NCBI GenBank assembly: GCA_944387885.1
Contig: CALXGR010000013.1
Location: 1-53,393 of the forward strand
From: an uncultured Clostridia bacterium
GTDB taxonomy: Bacteria > Bacillota > Clostridia > Oscillospirales > Ruminococcaceae
DNA: 53,393 bases
Reading direction: 5' to 3'
This document shows positions 40,116 to 49,115 of the stretch, in pieces; the stretch's first letter is position 1, and each line of letters starts with the position of its first letter. The translations under genes were made by a program, and so were the position numbers. Under the pieces are notes generated by a model that had not been told where the DNA came from, did not search any database, and was given only the letters and a program-made list of their open reading frames with translations.

Positions 40116-43100
40116 TCCCCAACAGCTGGAGGCCATTGGTCACGGCTGCCAGGAGGGAGCCCTTCTGGTCAGCGCTGCGGCGGGAAGCGGTAAAACCACC
40201 GTTATGGCCCAGCGGGTGAAACGGCTCCTGGCTGACCCGGAACTGGGAATCCAGGCAGACCGGCTTTTTGTCTCCACCTTTACCCGTGCCGCCGCTGCCG
40301 AACTGCGGGGCCGGATCGCCAGCCTCCTCAACCAGGAGCTGGAAGAGGCCCGCACCCAGGGAAATACCCGTCAGGCGGCCTGGCTCCAGAAACAGAGAAT
40401 TTATCTTCAGCGTGCCGCCATCGGCACCACCGACTCCTACTGTATCCGGCTGGTCCAGCAGCATTTTTCCCTGCTGGATATTGCCCCGGATTTTGAGATT
40501 GCGGACGCCCTCCAGCTGGAACGAATCCAGCAGCAGGCGGTCTCCGCCGTGGTGGACCGAGCGCTGACCCAGGACCCGGACTTTGTCCGGCTGGCCAGCC
40601 TGTATGGGCGCAGCCGGGAGGACGGCAGCGTGTCCCGGCTCTGCCTGGACCTTCACCGGTATCTCCAGGGATTGGAGGACCCCATGGAAGCCCTGGACCG
40701 GTTTGCTCAGAACTGGGAACCTGGGGTCCATATCTCGGCAACCCCCTGGGGAAAAGCCCTGGCCAGCCATGCGCTGCTTCCCTTGGAGGACGCCCTCCGG
40801 GGAATGGAAGCCCTGACAGATGACCTGCCCACCGACCCGGCCCTGGAACCTATGGTGGCGGTGCTGAAACGGGACCATGCCCTCCTGGCTCAGATGAAGG
40901 AGGCGGCGGACCTTTGCGCCGGGGAAGGAGACCGGCGGGCCTGGGAGTCCTTGTCGGCTCCCCCTAAAAAGGACCGGTGGCCGACCCTGAAAAAGGAGTA
41001 CAAGGAAGGATACGGCCCCCAGGCCGCCGCCCTGAAAAAGGAGCGGGACCAACTTTGGGACCAGGTAAAAGGAGCCCTGGAGCCTTTCCAGAGCTTTGGA
41101 CTGGTGGAGGAGGAAGCCATCCCTCTGGTCAGGGCCTTCCTGCGGGCAGGCCGGGAACTGGAAGAGGAAATCTGGAACCTGAAAAAGCAGGAAAAGCGGT
41201 TTGGCTTTTCCGACTGCGAACACCTGGCCCTTCAGCTTCTCTGGAAGGATGGTCAGCGGACCCCCTTGGCAGAGGAAATCTCTGCCGGTTTTGCCACCGT
41301 CATGGTGGACGAGTACCAGGACACCAGCGCCCTTCAGGAACGAATTTACCGCTGCCTTGCCCGGGCAGACGGAAGCAACCTGTTTTTTGTGGGGGACATC
41401 AAGCAGGGCATTTACCGGTTTCGTCAGGCGGACCCGGGAATTTTCCAGGAAAAGCTGGATACTTATCCCCTGACAGGGGAGGAGAACGGCCCCCGGCTTC
41501 TTCCCCTCAGTGCCAACTACCGCAGCGACAAGGTGATTCTGGACGGCTGCAACGCAGTCTTTGATCTGATTATGACCCGTCGGCTGGGCGGGGTGGAGTA
41601 TGACACCCCCCAGCAGCGGCTGACCCCCGGCAACCCTGACCTGAATCAAGGGGTGTTCCAGGCAGTGCTGCTGGAAGCGGACCCGGACCAGGAGGAAGCC
41701 CAGAAACGGGATAAGACCCGGTGTGAGGCCCTCTGGACGGCGGGAAAGATACGCCGCCTCCTGGAAGAGAAAACCCTGGTCCGGGACAAAACCGGGGAAC
41801 TTCGCCCGGTGACCCCCCAGGACATCTGCCTTATCTTCCGCTCCCGCTCGACCTTCCCGGTTTTTCTGGGAGTGCTGGAGGAAGCGGGAATCCCGGCCTA
41901 TGCGGACACAGCGGAGAATCTGCTGGAGTGTCAGGCGGTGGAACCTTTGGCCCATCTTCTCCGGGTGCTGGACAACCCCACCCAGGACCTTTCTCTTACC
42001 GCCGCCCTGCTCAGTCCCTTGCTGGGATTCCAGGTGGATGACCTTCTCTACCTGCGCCGGATAAAGCGGAAGGGGAGCCTTTACGCTGCTCTGCAGCAGG
42101 GAGCGGTCTCCAAAACCCTGCCGGAGGACCTGCGGGAAAAATATGCCCGGGTGGTGGAACAGCTGAACGGCTGGAGCCGGATGGCTTTCTGCCTGCCGGT
42201 AAGCCAGCTGCTGGAAGAAATCATGGCCCGGACCTGTTACCCGGCGGCGGTGGCTGCCCGGGCGGACGGTCAGCGGGCCTTGGGAGAACTGAATACCTTT
42301 ATGGCCTGGGCCGGGGGAAAAGGGGAGAGCGGCCTTCACTCGGTGATCCGGGCTATGGAAATTGCTCAGCTCACCGGACGGGGGCCGGAACAGGCTTCCG
42401 GAGCGCAGGTCCGCCCCGGCTGTGTTACCCTTATGACCAGCCACGGAAGCAAGGGACTGGAATTTCCGGTGGTCATCCTCTGCGACCTGGGCCATGCCTT
42501 CAACCGGATGGATGAACGGCAGCCTGCCCTCCTGCACAGCAAGCTGGGGGTGGGGATAAAGTACACCACCCCGGAAGGGGGACTGGTAAATACGGGGGCC
42601 AGAAAAGCCATTGCCACCGCTTTGGGGGATGAAGCCCTCAGCGAGGAGATGCGGATTCTCTATGTGTCCCTTACCCGGGCAAGGGACAGGCTGTATCTGC
42701 CCCTTCCCTTTACCACCCTGGGAGAGGAGAAGAAGACTCTGGGAGAGCAGGGGATGGAATATGCCCTTTCCAAGTGCCAGAGCTGGCAGCAATGGCTGGC
42801 CCTGGCTTTGGCGGAACTGGACGGACGGCCCGGAAGCCCGGTGGAAATCGTCCGGGAAAAGCTGCCTCTCCCCGGGGAGCGGGGAGAAAAGCCATCTTCC
42901 TTTGCCCAGCGAGCCGGGAAACTGGCAGCGGAGCAGCCGGAGGAGAAAGCCCAGGAACTTCGCCGCCTCTGGGAGGAGGCCGACCAGGCTCAGGCCCGGC
43001 TGGCGGTGCTGGAAAAGGTCCCTATCAAGACCAGCGTCTCCGCACTCTCCCACAAGCCCTATACCCAAACTCTGGCCCGCCCTGCCTTTGCCCGGCGGGA

Positions 43101-43623
43101 TGGACACCTGACCGGGGCAGAGCGGGGAACCATGACCCACAAAGCCCTCCAGCGGATGGAATTGAAACTGCCTTTCCGGCCTTTGGAACAGCTGGATCGG
43201 CTGGTGGAGCAGGGAATCCTCACCCCCCAGGAACGGGAGGGGCTGGACCTGGGCGCCCTGGAAACCCTGGGCAGCTCCCCGGCGCTGGAGCATATTGCCT
43301 CGGCCAAGGAGCAGATGAAGGAGTATCCCTTTATTACCCAGGTGGCGGCTCAGACCGTCATGGAAGATAAAGGGGAGGATTACGGTCAGGCCCGGTGTCT
43401 GGTACAGGGCGTAGTGGACCTGGTGCTGATTTTTGAGGACCATGCCGAGATCTGGGACTGGAAAACCGACCGGGGAAAAACCGCCCAGGAGCTGGCGGAC
43501 ACCTACCGCAGTCAGCTCTGGCTTTACCGGTATGCCATGGAAAAACGGCTGAAAGTGCCGGTGACCCGGTGTGTCCTGTACAGTCTGGCCCTGGGGCAGG
43601 AAGTAGAAATCCCTCTTGTATAA
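40105..43623 (+). CDS. addA: ATP-dependent helicase/nuclease subunit A
   Basis: 1172 residues. UvrD-type helicase with AAAGSGKTTVM (about 21-31), VDEYQDTS (about 401-408) and LYVSLTRARDRL (motif VI, about 852-863). The C-terminal nuclease has DLVLIFEDH and WDWKTDRGK (Asp/Lys about 1115-1120). AddAB replaces RecBCD in Firmicutes. It starts 11 bases before the end of addB (ATG after GAGGAGGGAAAGG), indicating coupled translation. No terminator is seen before the infC promoter. Confidence 0.95.
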   Translation: MAFNPQQLEAIGHGCQEGALLVSAAAGSGKTTVMAQRVKRLLADPELGIQADRLFVSTFTRAAAAELRGRIASLLNQELEEARTQGNTRQAAWLQKQRIYLQRAAIGTTDSYCIRLVQQHFSLLDIAPDFEIADALQLERIQQQAVSAVVDRALTQDPDFVRLASLYGRSREDGSVSRLCLDLHRYLQGLEDPMEALDRFAQNWEPGVHISATPWGKALASHALLPLEDALRGMEALTDDLPTDPALEPMVAVLKRDHALLAQMKEAADLCAGEGDRRAWESLSAPPKKDRWPTLKKEYKEGYGPQAAALKKERDQLWDQVKGALEPFQSFGLVEEEAIPLVRAFLRAGRELEEEIWNLKKQEKRFGFSDCEHLALQLLWKDGQRTPLAEEISAGFATVMVDEYQDTSALQERIYRCLARADGSNLFFVGDIKQGIYRFRQADPGIFQEKLDTYPLTGEENGPRLLPLSANYRSDKVILDGCNAVFDLIMTRRLGGVEYDTPQQRLTPGNPDLNQGVFQAVLLEADPDQEEAQKRDKTRCEALWTAGKIRRLLEEKTLVRDKTGELRPVTPQDICLIFRSRSTFPVFLGVLEEAGIPAYADTAENLLECQAVEPLAHLLRVLDNPTQDLSLTAALLSPLLGFQVDDLLYLRRIKRKGSLYAALQQGAVSKTLPEDLREKYARVVEQLNGWSRMAFCLPVSQLLEEIMARTCYPAAVAARADGQRALGELNTFMAWAGGKGESGLHSVIRAMEIAQLTGRGPEQASGAQVRPGCVTLMTSHGSKGLEFPVVILCDLGHAFNRMDERQPALLHSKLGVGIKYTTPEGGLVNTGARKAIATALGDEALSEEMRILYVSLTRARDRLYLPLPFTTLGEEKKTLGEQGMEYALSKCQSWQQWLALALAELDGRPGSPVEIVREKLPLPGERGEKPSSFAQRAGKLAAEQPEEKAQELRRLWEEADQAQARLAVLEKVPIKTSVSALSHKPYTQTLARPAFARRDGHLTGAERGTMTHKALQRMELKLPFRPLEQLDRLVEQGILTPQEREGLDLGALETLGSSPALEHIASAKEQMKEYPFITQVAAQTVMEDKGEDYGQARCLVQGVVDLVLIFEDHAEIWDWKTDRGKTAQELADTYRSQLWLYRYAMEKRLKVPVTRCVLYSLALGQEVEIPLV

Positions 43624-43641
43624 AAAACTTGAAAAAACCCC

Positions 43642-43670
43642 TTGACTTTGGCCTGAGGGGATGGTATAGT
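43642..43670 (+). promoter_or_regulatory. Promoter of infC-rpmI-rplT
   Basis: TTGACT (43642-43647), 17-bp spacer, TATAGT (43665-43670). Confidence 0.8.
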
Positions 43671-43676
43671 AGTCAG

Positions 43677-43847
43677 GTAAAGAAAGTAGCTGTCGGCTTG
43701 CCGCCGCACTCACCTTGCGGATATACCACTGTCCCGGGTTATGGCAAACGGATTCCTTTTGGGGTCTTATGCAGAAAAGTGCGGCTGTCTGTCCAACAGG
43801 CAGCCGCTTTTGATTTTGCCTTTTGACAGGTTTGGAGGTGCGTCCCA
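43677..43847 (+). promoter_or_regulatory. infC leader RNA with attenuator (L20-leader type)
   Basis: About 170 nt of leader precede infC. It ends with an 11-bp terminator stem (43781-43791 with 43797-43807) and T-rich tail. In Firmicutes this operon is controlled by binding of L20 to such a leader, causing early termination. The upstream part contains CTTGCCGCCGC and TACCACTGTCC, which could hold an L20-binding fold; this is inferred from location and layout. Confidence 0.7.
43781..43817 (+). terminator. Leader attenuator of infC operon
   Basis: Stem GCGGCTGTCTG/CAGGCAGCCGC (one wobble), 5-nt loop, TTTTGATTTT. Confidence 0.85.
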
Positions 43848-44375
43848 ATCGCAAACAACAGCAAGCAGAAAGAACTGGAGATCAATCAGGAGATCCGGGA
43901 TCGTGAGATCCGTTTGATCGGCGCCAATGGCGAACAGCTTGGCATTATGAGTGCGGCTCAGGCACAGCGTCTGGCCGATGAAGCAGAGCTGGATCTGGTA
44001 AAGATCGCTCCCCAGGCGGTGCCCCCGGTCTGTAAGATTTTGGACTACGGCAAGTATCGGTTTGAACAGCAAAAGCGGGAAAAAGAGGCCAAAAAGAACC
44101 AGAAGGTTGTAGAGGTCAAGGAAATCCGGCTGAGCCTGAACATTGATACCAACGACTTTAATACCAAGGTCAACCAGGCGGCCAAGTTCCTTGCACAGGG
44201 CCACAAGCTGAAGGTTTCCATCCGGTTCCGTGGCCGTGAGATGGCGCACCAGAATCTGGGTCTGGATGTACAGAAGCGGTTTGCCGAGGCTCTGCCCGGC
44301 GCCGTGGTAGACAAACAGCCCAAGCTGGAGGGCAGAAGCATGCTTATGTTTATGTCCCCCGCTCCCAAAAAGTAA
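43848..44375 (+). CDS. infC: Translation initiation factor IF-3 (ATC start)
   Basis: 175 residues from ATC 43848. No ATG, GTG or TTG is in frame between the upstream stop (43824) and TTG 43914, while GGAGG (43834-43838) sits nine bases before ATC. The sequence encoded from ATC (ANNSKQKELEINQEIRDREI) is the normal IF-3 N terminus, which the TTG start would remove. IF-3 genes often use rare starts because IF-3 itself rejects them, giving feedback control. The N- and C-domains follow (CKILDYGKYRFEQQK; VSIRFRGREMAH). First gene of infC-rpmI-rplT. Confidence 0.93.
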   Translation: MANNSKQKELEINQEIRDREIRLIGANGEQLGIMSAAQAQRLADEAELDLVKIAPQAVPPVCKILDYGKYRFEQQKREKEAKKNQKVVEVKEIRLSLNIDTNDFNTKVNQAAKFLAQGHKLKVSIRFRGREMAHQNLGLDVQKRFAEALPGAVVDKQPKLEGRSMLMFMSPAPKK

Positions 44376-44397
44376 TTCATTGTAGGAGGAAATACAA

Positions 44398-44601
44398 ATG
44401 GCTAAAATGAAGCTGAAAACTCACAGCGGCGCCAAAAAGCGCTTTAAGCTCACCAAGAACGGCAAGGTCAAGCGGGGCCACGCTTTCCGCAGCCACATCC
44501 TGACCAAGAAGACCACCAAGCTGACCCGTGGCTTCCGTCAGCCCAGCTATGTGGACGAGACCAACACCGCCGCTCTCAAGCGGATGCTGCCTTACGGCTA
44601 A
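44398..44601 (+). CDS. rpmI: 50S ribosomal protein L35
   Basis: 67 residues. MKLKTHSGAKKRF and HILTKKTTK are the L35 signatures. GGAGG precedes the ATG. Between infC and rplT as usual. Confidence 0.97.
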   Translation: MAKMKLKTHSGAKKRFKLTKNGKVKRGHAFRSHILTKKTTKLTRGFRQPSYVDETNTAALKRMLPYG

Positions 44602-44654
44602 TCGTTGGCGTGCAACTTTAATTTTCATAGATAAGTTAAAAGGAGATATAGATT

Positions 44655-45008
44655 ATGGCACGTGTTAAAGGCGCTATGATGAGTCGCAAGCGGCGTAAAA
44701 AGACCCTGAAGCTGGCAAAGGGCTTCTACGGTTCCAAGAGCAAGCATTTTAAGATGGCAAAACAGCAGGTGATGAAGAGCGGTAACTACGCCTTCGCTGG
44801 CCGCAAGATGAAGAAGCGCCAGTTCCGCAACCTGTGGATCACCCGTATCAACAACGCCGTTCGGGCTCAGGGTATGAACTACTCCAGCTTCATGAACGGT
44901 CTGAAGAAGGCTGGTATCGAGCTGAACCGGAAGATGCTCAGCGAGATGGCCATCAACGATCCCAAGAGCTTTACCGCTCTGGTGGAGGCTTCCAAGAAGG
45001 CTCTGTAA
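44655..45008 (+). CDS. rplT: 50S ribosomal protein L20
   Basis: 117 residues. [26 protein letters not shown]-type region ([14 protein letters not shown]) and [15 protein letters not shown] end ([11 protein letters not shown]). An early assembly protein of the large subunit and the likely repressor of this operon through its leader. Confidence 0.97.
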   Translation: MARVKGAMMSRKRRKKTLKLAKGFYGSKSKHFKMAKQQVMKSGNYAFAGRKMKKRQFRNLWITRINNAVRAQGMNYSSFMNGLKKAGIELNRKMLSEMAINDPKSFTALVEASKKAL

Positions 45009-45020
45009 TAGATCCACTGT

Positions 45021-45055
45021 GGCGCCCGTGCTTTTGCGCGCGGGCGTCCCTTTTG
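45021..45055 (+). terminator. Terminator of infC-rpmI-rplT
   Basis: GGCGCCCG (45021-45028) with CGGGCGTC (45041-45048, one G-U pair), inner weak pairing, then CCTTTTG. Confidence 0.75.
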
Positions 45056-45102
45056 TATATCCCCGGATGGGCCCATCCAGGGTAAGAAGAGGGAGGAAAA
45101 AT

Positions 45103-45888
45103 ATGGAGTCTGTCATCACCAGCCGTGAAAACGGCAAAGTAAAATATGCCTGCAAGCTGGCCCAGAGTGCAGCCTTCCGCAACCAGGAGAGATCCTTTTT
45201 TGCGGAGGGCTTAAAGCTCTGTCTGGAGCTTGCAGACAGCTCTTTGCATTTAAAGGTAATATTTTATACGGAAAAAGCCCTGAACAAAACCCCCGCATTG
45301 GCGAACCTGCCCGGGGAACACTACCTGGTGGAGGACCATGTGGCGGATAAGCTGGCCCAGAGCCAGTCCAGCCAGGGGGTGTTTGGGGTGTTTGAAATGC
45401 CCCGGTTCGGCTGGGAGCTGATCCACCCCGGCATGCGGCTTCTGGCCCTGGAAGGGGTCCAGGACCCGGGCAATGTGGGGACCCTTATCCGGAGCGCCGC
45501 CGCATTCGGGTTTGACGGAGTTCTGCTGGCGGGGGGCTGTGCCTCCCCCTGGAGCCCCAAGACCCTTCGGGCCGGCATGGGTGCCTGTGCAAAACTTCCC
45601 ATCCTGGAACTGCCCCACATGCCCTCGGCCATAGACCAGCTGAATGGAATGGGGTATACTACTCTGGCAGCGGCTCTCTACAACAGCCGTCCCCTTACCG
45701 GAACCCCTCACAGCTATCCCGGCGGGGTTTGCCTGGTCATCGGCTCCGAGGGCCAGGGCCTGACGGAGGAGACCCAGAAGGCCTGTACCGCCGCCATCCG
45801 GATTCCCATGACCCAGAGGGTGGAAAGCCTTAACGCCGGTGTGGCGGGAAGCGTTCTCCTCTGGTACTTCGGAACAGGGGAGGAGTAA
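45103..45888 (+). CDS. TrmH/SpoU-family RNA methyltransferase
   Basis: 261 residues. An N-terminal L30e-like substrate domain (about 1-90) is followed by the SPOUT knot with LEGVQDPGNVGTLIRSA (about 111-127), LVIGSEGQGLT (about 207-217) and RIPMTQRVESLNAGVAGSVLL-type sequence (about 230-247). It 2'-O-methylates ribose in rRNA or tRNA, exact site not decided. It is common next to rplT. ATG 45103 follows GGGAGGA; the longer frame from 45019 covers the terminator. Confidence 0.9.
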   Translation: MESVITSRENGKVKYACKLAQSAAFRNQERSFFAEGLKLCLELADSSLHLKVIFYTEKALNKTPALANLPGEHYLVEDHVADKLAQSQSSQGVFGVFEMPRFGWELIHPGMRLLALEGVQDPGNVGTLIRSAAAFGFDGVLLAGGCASPWSPKTLRAGMGACAKLPILELPHMPSAIDQLNGMGYTTLAAALYNSRPLTGTPHSYPGGVCLVIGSEGQGLTEETQKACTAAIRIPMTQRVESLNAGVAGSVLLWYFGTGEE

Positions 45889-45890
45889 GG

Positions 45891-46979
45891 GTGGAAGAAG
45901 GGCTGCTTGCGTCCCTTTGGCTGGGAAGCCTTCTTGGTCCCGGCTCCCATCGGGCGGGGGAAATGCTTGCCCGGTTCAGGACTGCCCGGGAGGCTTTCCG
46001 GCAGCGGTTTTCCCCGGAATTCCTGGAACTCCTCACCAAGGGCCAGCTGGAGAAACTCCCCGGCCTTACCCTGGAATCCCAGCTGCCGGTTCTGGAACAC
46101 TGCCAAAGACGGGGGATCGGGATTCTTACCTGGGAGGACCCGGATTATCCCCAGGCGTTTCTGGAAATGGAGGACCTGCCGGTGACCCTTTTCGTTACCG
46201 GAGACCCCAGCGTGCTGAACCACCCCTGTTGTGTGGGAATGGTGGGAAGCCGCCGGCCCAGCGCCTATGGGGTGCGGGTCTGCGCAGAGCTGGGGGGAGA
46301 ACTGGCCCGGGCCGGGGCAGTTCTGGTCAGCGGTCTGGCGGATGGACTGGACAGCCAGGCCCACCAGGCGGCGGTGGAGGCAGGAATGCCCACCATCGGA
46401 ATCCTGGGGACCCCCATTGACAAAACCTATCCCGCCGCCAACGCTTCCCTCCGCCGGAAGATGGAGGAGATGGGAGGGGCAACCATCAGCGAATATCCCC
46501 CTAACGGGGAATCCCACCGGCAGTATTTCCTGCTGCGGAACCGGCTCATCGCCGCTCTCTCCTGTGCCCTCTGCGTGGTGGAGGCCCGGGAAAAAAGCGG
46601 CACCATGAGCACAGTAAACCGGGCGCAGGAATATGGCCGCCCGGTCTACGCAGTGCCGGGGAACATTTTCAGTCCTCTCTCCCAGGGGACCAACCAACTC
46701 ATTGCCCAGGGTCAGGCACAGGTCCTTCGCTCGGCGGAGGGCCTGCTGGAAGACCTGGGAATCTCTGCTCCCCCTCAACAGCCGGATAAGGTTCCGGTGG
46801 CGGCTCTCTCCGCCACCGCCAAGCGGCTGCTGGGAGCTTTGGGAGATGCACCGGTAAGCCTGGAAGCAATCTGCGCCGCCACCGGCCTGGGAACGGGAAC
46901 GGTCTTAGCCGCTCTCACCGAGCTGGAACTGGCAGGCCAGGTTCAGCCTTTGCCGGGACGGCAGTACCGCCTGTCCTGA
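45891..46979 (+). CDS. dprA: DNA-processing protein DprA
   Basis: 362 residues. Rossmann core with VGSRRPSAYG (about 117-126), SGLADGLDSQAHQAA (about 145-159), ISEYPP and FLLRNRLIAALS (about 214-225), plus a C-terminal winged helix (about 305-360). It protects incoming single-stranded DNA and loads RecA in transformation. Start is GTG 45891, two bases after the methyltransferase stop, with GAGGAG upstream. It precedes topA, the usual order in Firmicutes. Confidence 0.93.
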   Translation: MEEGLLASLWLGSLLGPGSHRAGEMLARFRTAREAFRQRFSPEFLELLTKGQLEKLPGLTLESQLPVLEHCQRRGIGILTWEDPDYPQAFLEMEDLPVTLFVTGDPSVLNHPCCVGMVGSRRPSAYGVRVCAELGGELARAGAVLVSGLADGLDSQAHQAAVEAGMPTIGILGTPIDKTYPAANASLRRKMEEMGGATISEYPPNGESHRQYFLLRNRLIAALSCALCVVEAREKSGTMSTVNRAQEYGRPVYAVPGNIFSPLSQGTNQLIAQGQAQVLRSAEGLLEDLGISAPPQQPDKVPVAALSATAKRLLGALGDAPVSLEAICAATGLGTGTVLAALTELELAGQVQPLPGRQYRLS

Positions 46980-47024
46980 CCGGGCAGAAAGGCTGCCCAA
47001 TTACAAGAAACACGAGGTTACAGA

Positions 47025-49115
47025 ATGTCTACTTTGGTCATTGTGGAGTCGCCTGCAAAGGCAAAGACCATTCGCAAATATCTGGGACCGGGGTATGAGG
47101 TCATGGCCAGTATGGGCCACATTCGGGACCTGCCCGCATCCCAGCTGGGGATTGATACCGAGCACGGGTATCAGCCCCAGTACATCAGCATCAAGGGAAA
47201 GGGCAAGCTCATCAAGGAGCTGAAAGCCGCCGCCGCTCAGGCGGATAAAGTGCTTCTGGCAACCGACCCGGACCGGGAAGGGGAAGCCATCAGCTGGCAC
47301 CTGGCTCACATTCTGGGAATGGACCCCAGTCAGCCCAACCGTGTCACCTTCGGAGAAATCACCAAGAAGGGCGTTACCGAGGGAATGGCCCATCCCCGGG
47401 CCATCGACACCAACCTGTTTGATGCCCAGCAGGCCCGCCGGGTGCTGGATCGTCTGGTGGGATACAAGGTATCCCCCTTCCTCTGGAAGACCATCCGCCG
47501 GGGCCTTTCCGCCGGCCGGGTCCAGAGCGTGGCGGTCCGGTTGATCGACGACCGGGAAAAACAAATCGAGGAATTCAAACCGGAGGAATACTGGAACATT
47601 GACGCCCAGCTCATGCCCCCCGGCTCCAACCGGAAGTTTACCGCCCGGCTGGATTCCACCCGGGACGGAAAGAAAATCGCCGTCCACAACAAGGAAGAAA
47701 GCGATAAGATCCTGGAGGACCTGAACGGAGCCGCCTACCAGGTGGCCGAGCTGAAACGGGGCAAGCGCCGGAAAATCCCCGCCGCCCCCTTCATCACCTC
47801 CACCCTCCAGCAGGAGGCCAGCCGCCGGCTGGGCTTTACTGCCACCCGGACCATGCGTGCCGCCCAGACCCTCTATGAAGGCGTGGAGCTGGAAGGTCAT
47901 GGAGCCATCGGTCTTATCACCTATATGCGTACCGACAGCCTCCGCCTTTCCGACGAGGCCGTGGCCGGAGCCAAGGAGTACATCCTCAGCGCTTACGGGG
48001 AGGAGTACCTCTCCAAGACCAAGCGGATGTACAAGTCCCGGAGCGCCACCGCTGCCCAGGATGCCCACGAAGCCATCCGTCCCTCTGTGCCCTCCATCAC
48101 CCCTGATGAGGTGGAACAGAATGTGAGTGGGGATATTGCCAAGCTCTACCGGCTGATCTGGAGCCGGTTCATTGCCAGCCAGATGAGCGACTGCCAGCAG
48201 GATACTGTCTCGGTGACGGTGGCTGCGGGGGATTACTGCTTCAAGGCCAGCGGCTACCAGGTGACCTTTGACGGCTTCACCGCCCTCTATGAGGAAGCCG
48301 CCGACGAGAAGGAGAAGAAGGAGACCGCCCTGCCTCCCCTGGAGGAGGGAATGACCCTTCGGCTGAAAGACCTGAAAGGGGAACAGAAGTTCACCCAGCC
48401 CCCCGCCCGGTACACCGAAGCCACCCTCATCCGGGCTTTGGAGGAAAACGGAATCGGCCGTCCCTCCACCTATGCGCCCATCATCACCACCATCATTGAC
48501 CGGGGCTATGTGGAGCGGGACCAGAAGAAGCTGAAACCCACCCTTCTGGGCCGGACCGTAAACGGCCTGATGGTGAAGGAATTCCCCGAAATCGTGGACC
48601 CGGAGTTCAGCGCCGATATGGAACACCAGCTGGACAAGGTGGAAAGCGGGGAAGAACAGTGGCAGGAGGCAGTGGATGTCTTCTACCAGGATTTCAGCAA
48701 GCGGCTGGCCCAGGCGGAGGAATCCATGCAGGGAAAGAAAATCAAGATCCCTGACGAGGAGACCGACGAAATCTGCGAGAAGTGCGGCCGGAAAATGGTC
48801 ATCAAGGTGGGCCGGTACGGCAAGTTCCTGGCCTGCCCCGGGTTCCCGGAATGCACCAACACCAAGCGGCTGGTCAAGGACACCGGGGGCAAGTGCCCCA
48901 AGTGCGGCGGCCGTATGCTGGAGAACAAGAGCGCCAAGGGCCGTATCTATTACGGCTGCGAGAAGAATCCCGCCTGCGATTTCATGACTTGGGATATGCC
49001 CACCACCGAGGTCTGCCCCCAGTGCGGCAGCACCCTCTTCAAGAAGGGCAGCCGGGTCTACTGCGCCAAGGAAGGCTGCGGTTACGAAAAAATCAACACC
49101 AAGGGAAAGAAATAA
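47025..49115 (+). CDS. topA: DNA topoisomerase I
   Basis: 696 residues. TOPRIM domain VIVESPAKAKTI (about 4-15) with the acidic triad TDPDREGE (about 85-92). The active tyrosine is in ITYMRTDS (about 302-309). Three C-terminal zinc-type fingers with C-x2-C pairs (CEKCG, CPKCG, CPQCG). It relaxes negative supercoils. Its stop overlaps the trmFO ATG by one base. Confidence 0.96.
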   Translation: MSTLVIVESPAKAKTIRKYLGPGYEVMASMGHIRDLPASQLGIDTEHGYQPQYISIKGKGKLIKELKAAAAQADKVLLATDPDREGEAISWHLAHILGMDPSQPNRVTFGEITKKGVTEGMAHPRAIDTNLFDAQQARRVLDRLVGYKVSPFLWKTIRRGLSAGRVQSVAVRLIDDREKQIEEFKPEEYWNIDAQLMPPGSNRKFTARLDSTRDGKKIAVHNKEESDKILEDLNGAAYQVAELKRGKRRKIPAAPFITSTLQQEASRRLGFTATRTMRAAQTLYEGVELEGHGAIGLITYMRTDSLRLSDEAVAGAKEYILSAYGEEYLSKTKRMYKSRSATAAQDAHEAIRPSVPSITPDEVEQNVSGDIAKLYRLIWSRFIASQMSDCQQDTVSVTVAAGDYCFKASGYQVTFDGFTALYEEAADEKEKKETALPPLEEGMTLRLKDLKGEQKFTQPPARYTEATLIRALEENGIGRPSTYAPIITTIIDRGYVERDQKKLKPTLLGRTVNGLMVKEFPEIVDPEFSADMEHQLDKVESGEEQWQEAVDVFYQDFSKRLAQAEESMQGKKIKIPDEETDEICEKCGRKMVIKVGRYGKFLACPGFPECTNTKRLVKDTGGKCPKCGGRMLENKSAKGRIYYGCEKNPACDFMTWDMPTTEVCPQCGSTLFKKGSRVYCAKEGCGYEKINTKGKK

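Noticed and set aside
40084..43854. 1256-codon open frame on the minus strand opposite addA
   Set aside because: It is fully antisense to a clear AddA, is low in recognisable motifs, and results from GC-rich codon use with few stops in this frame.
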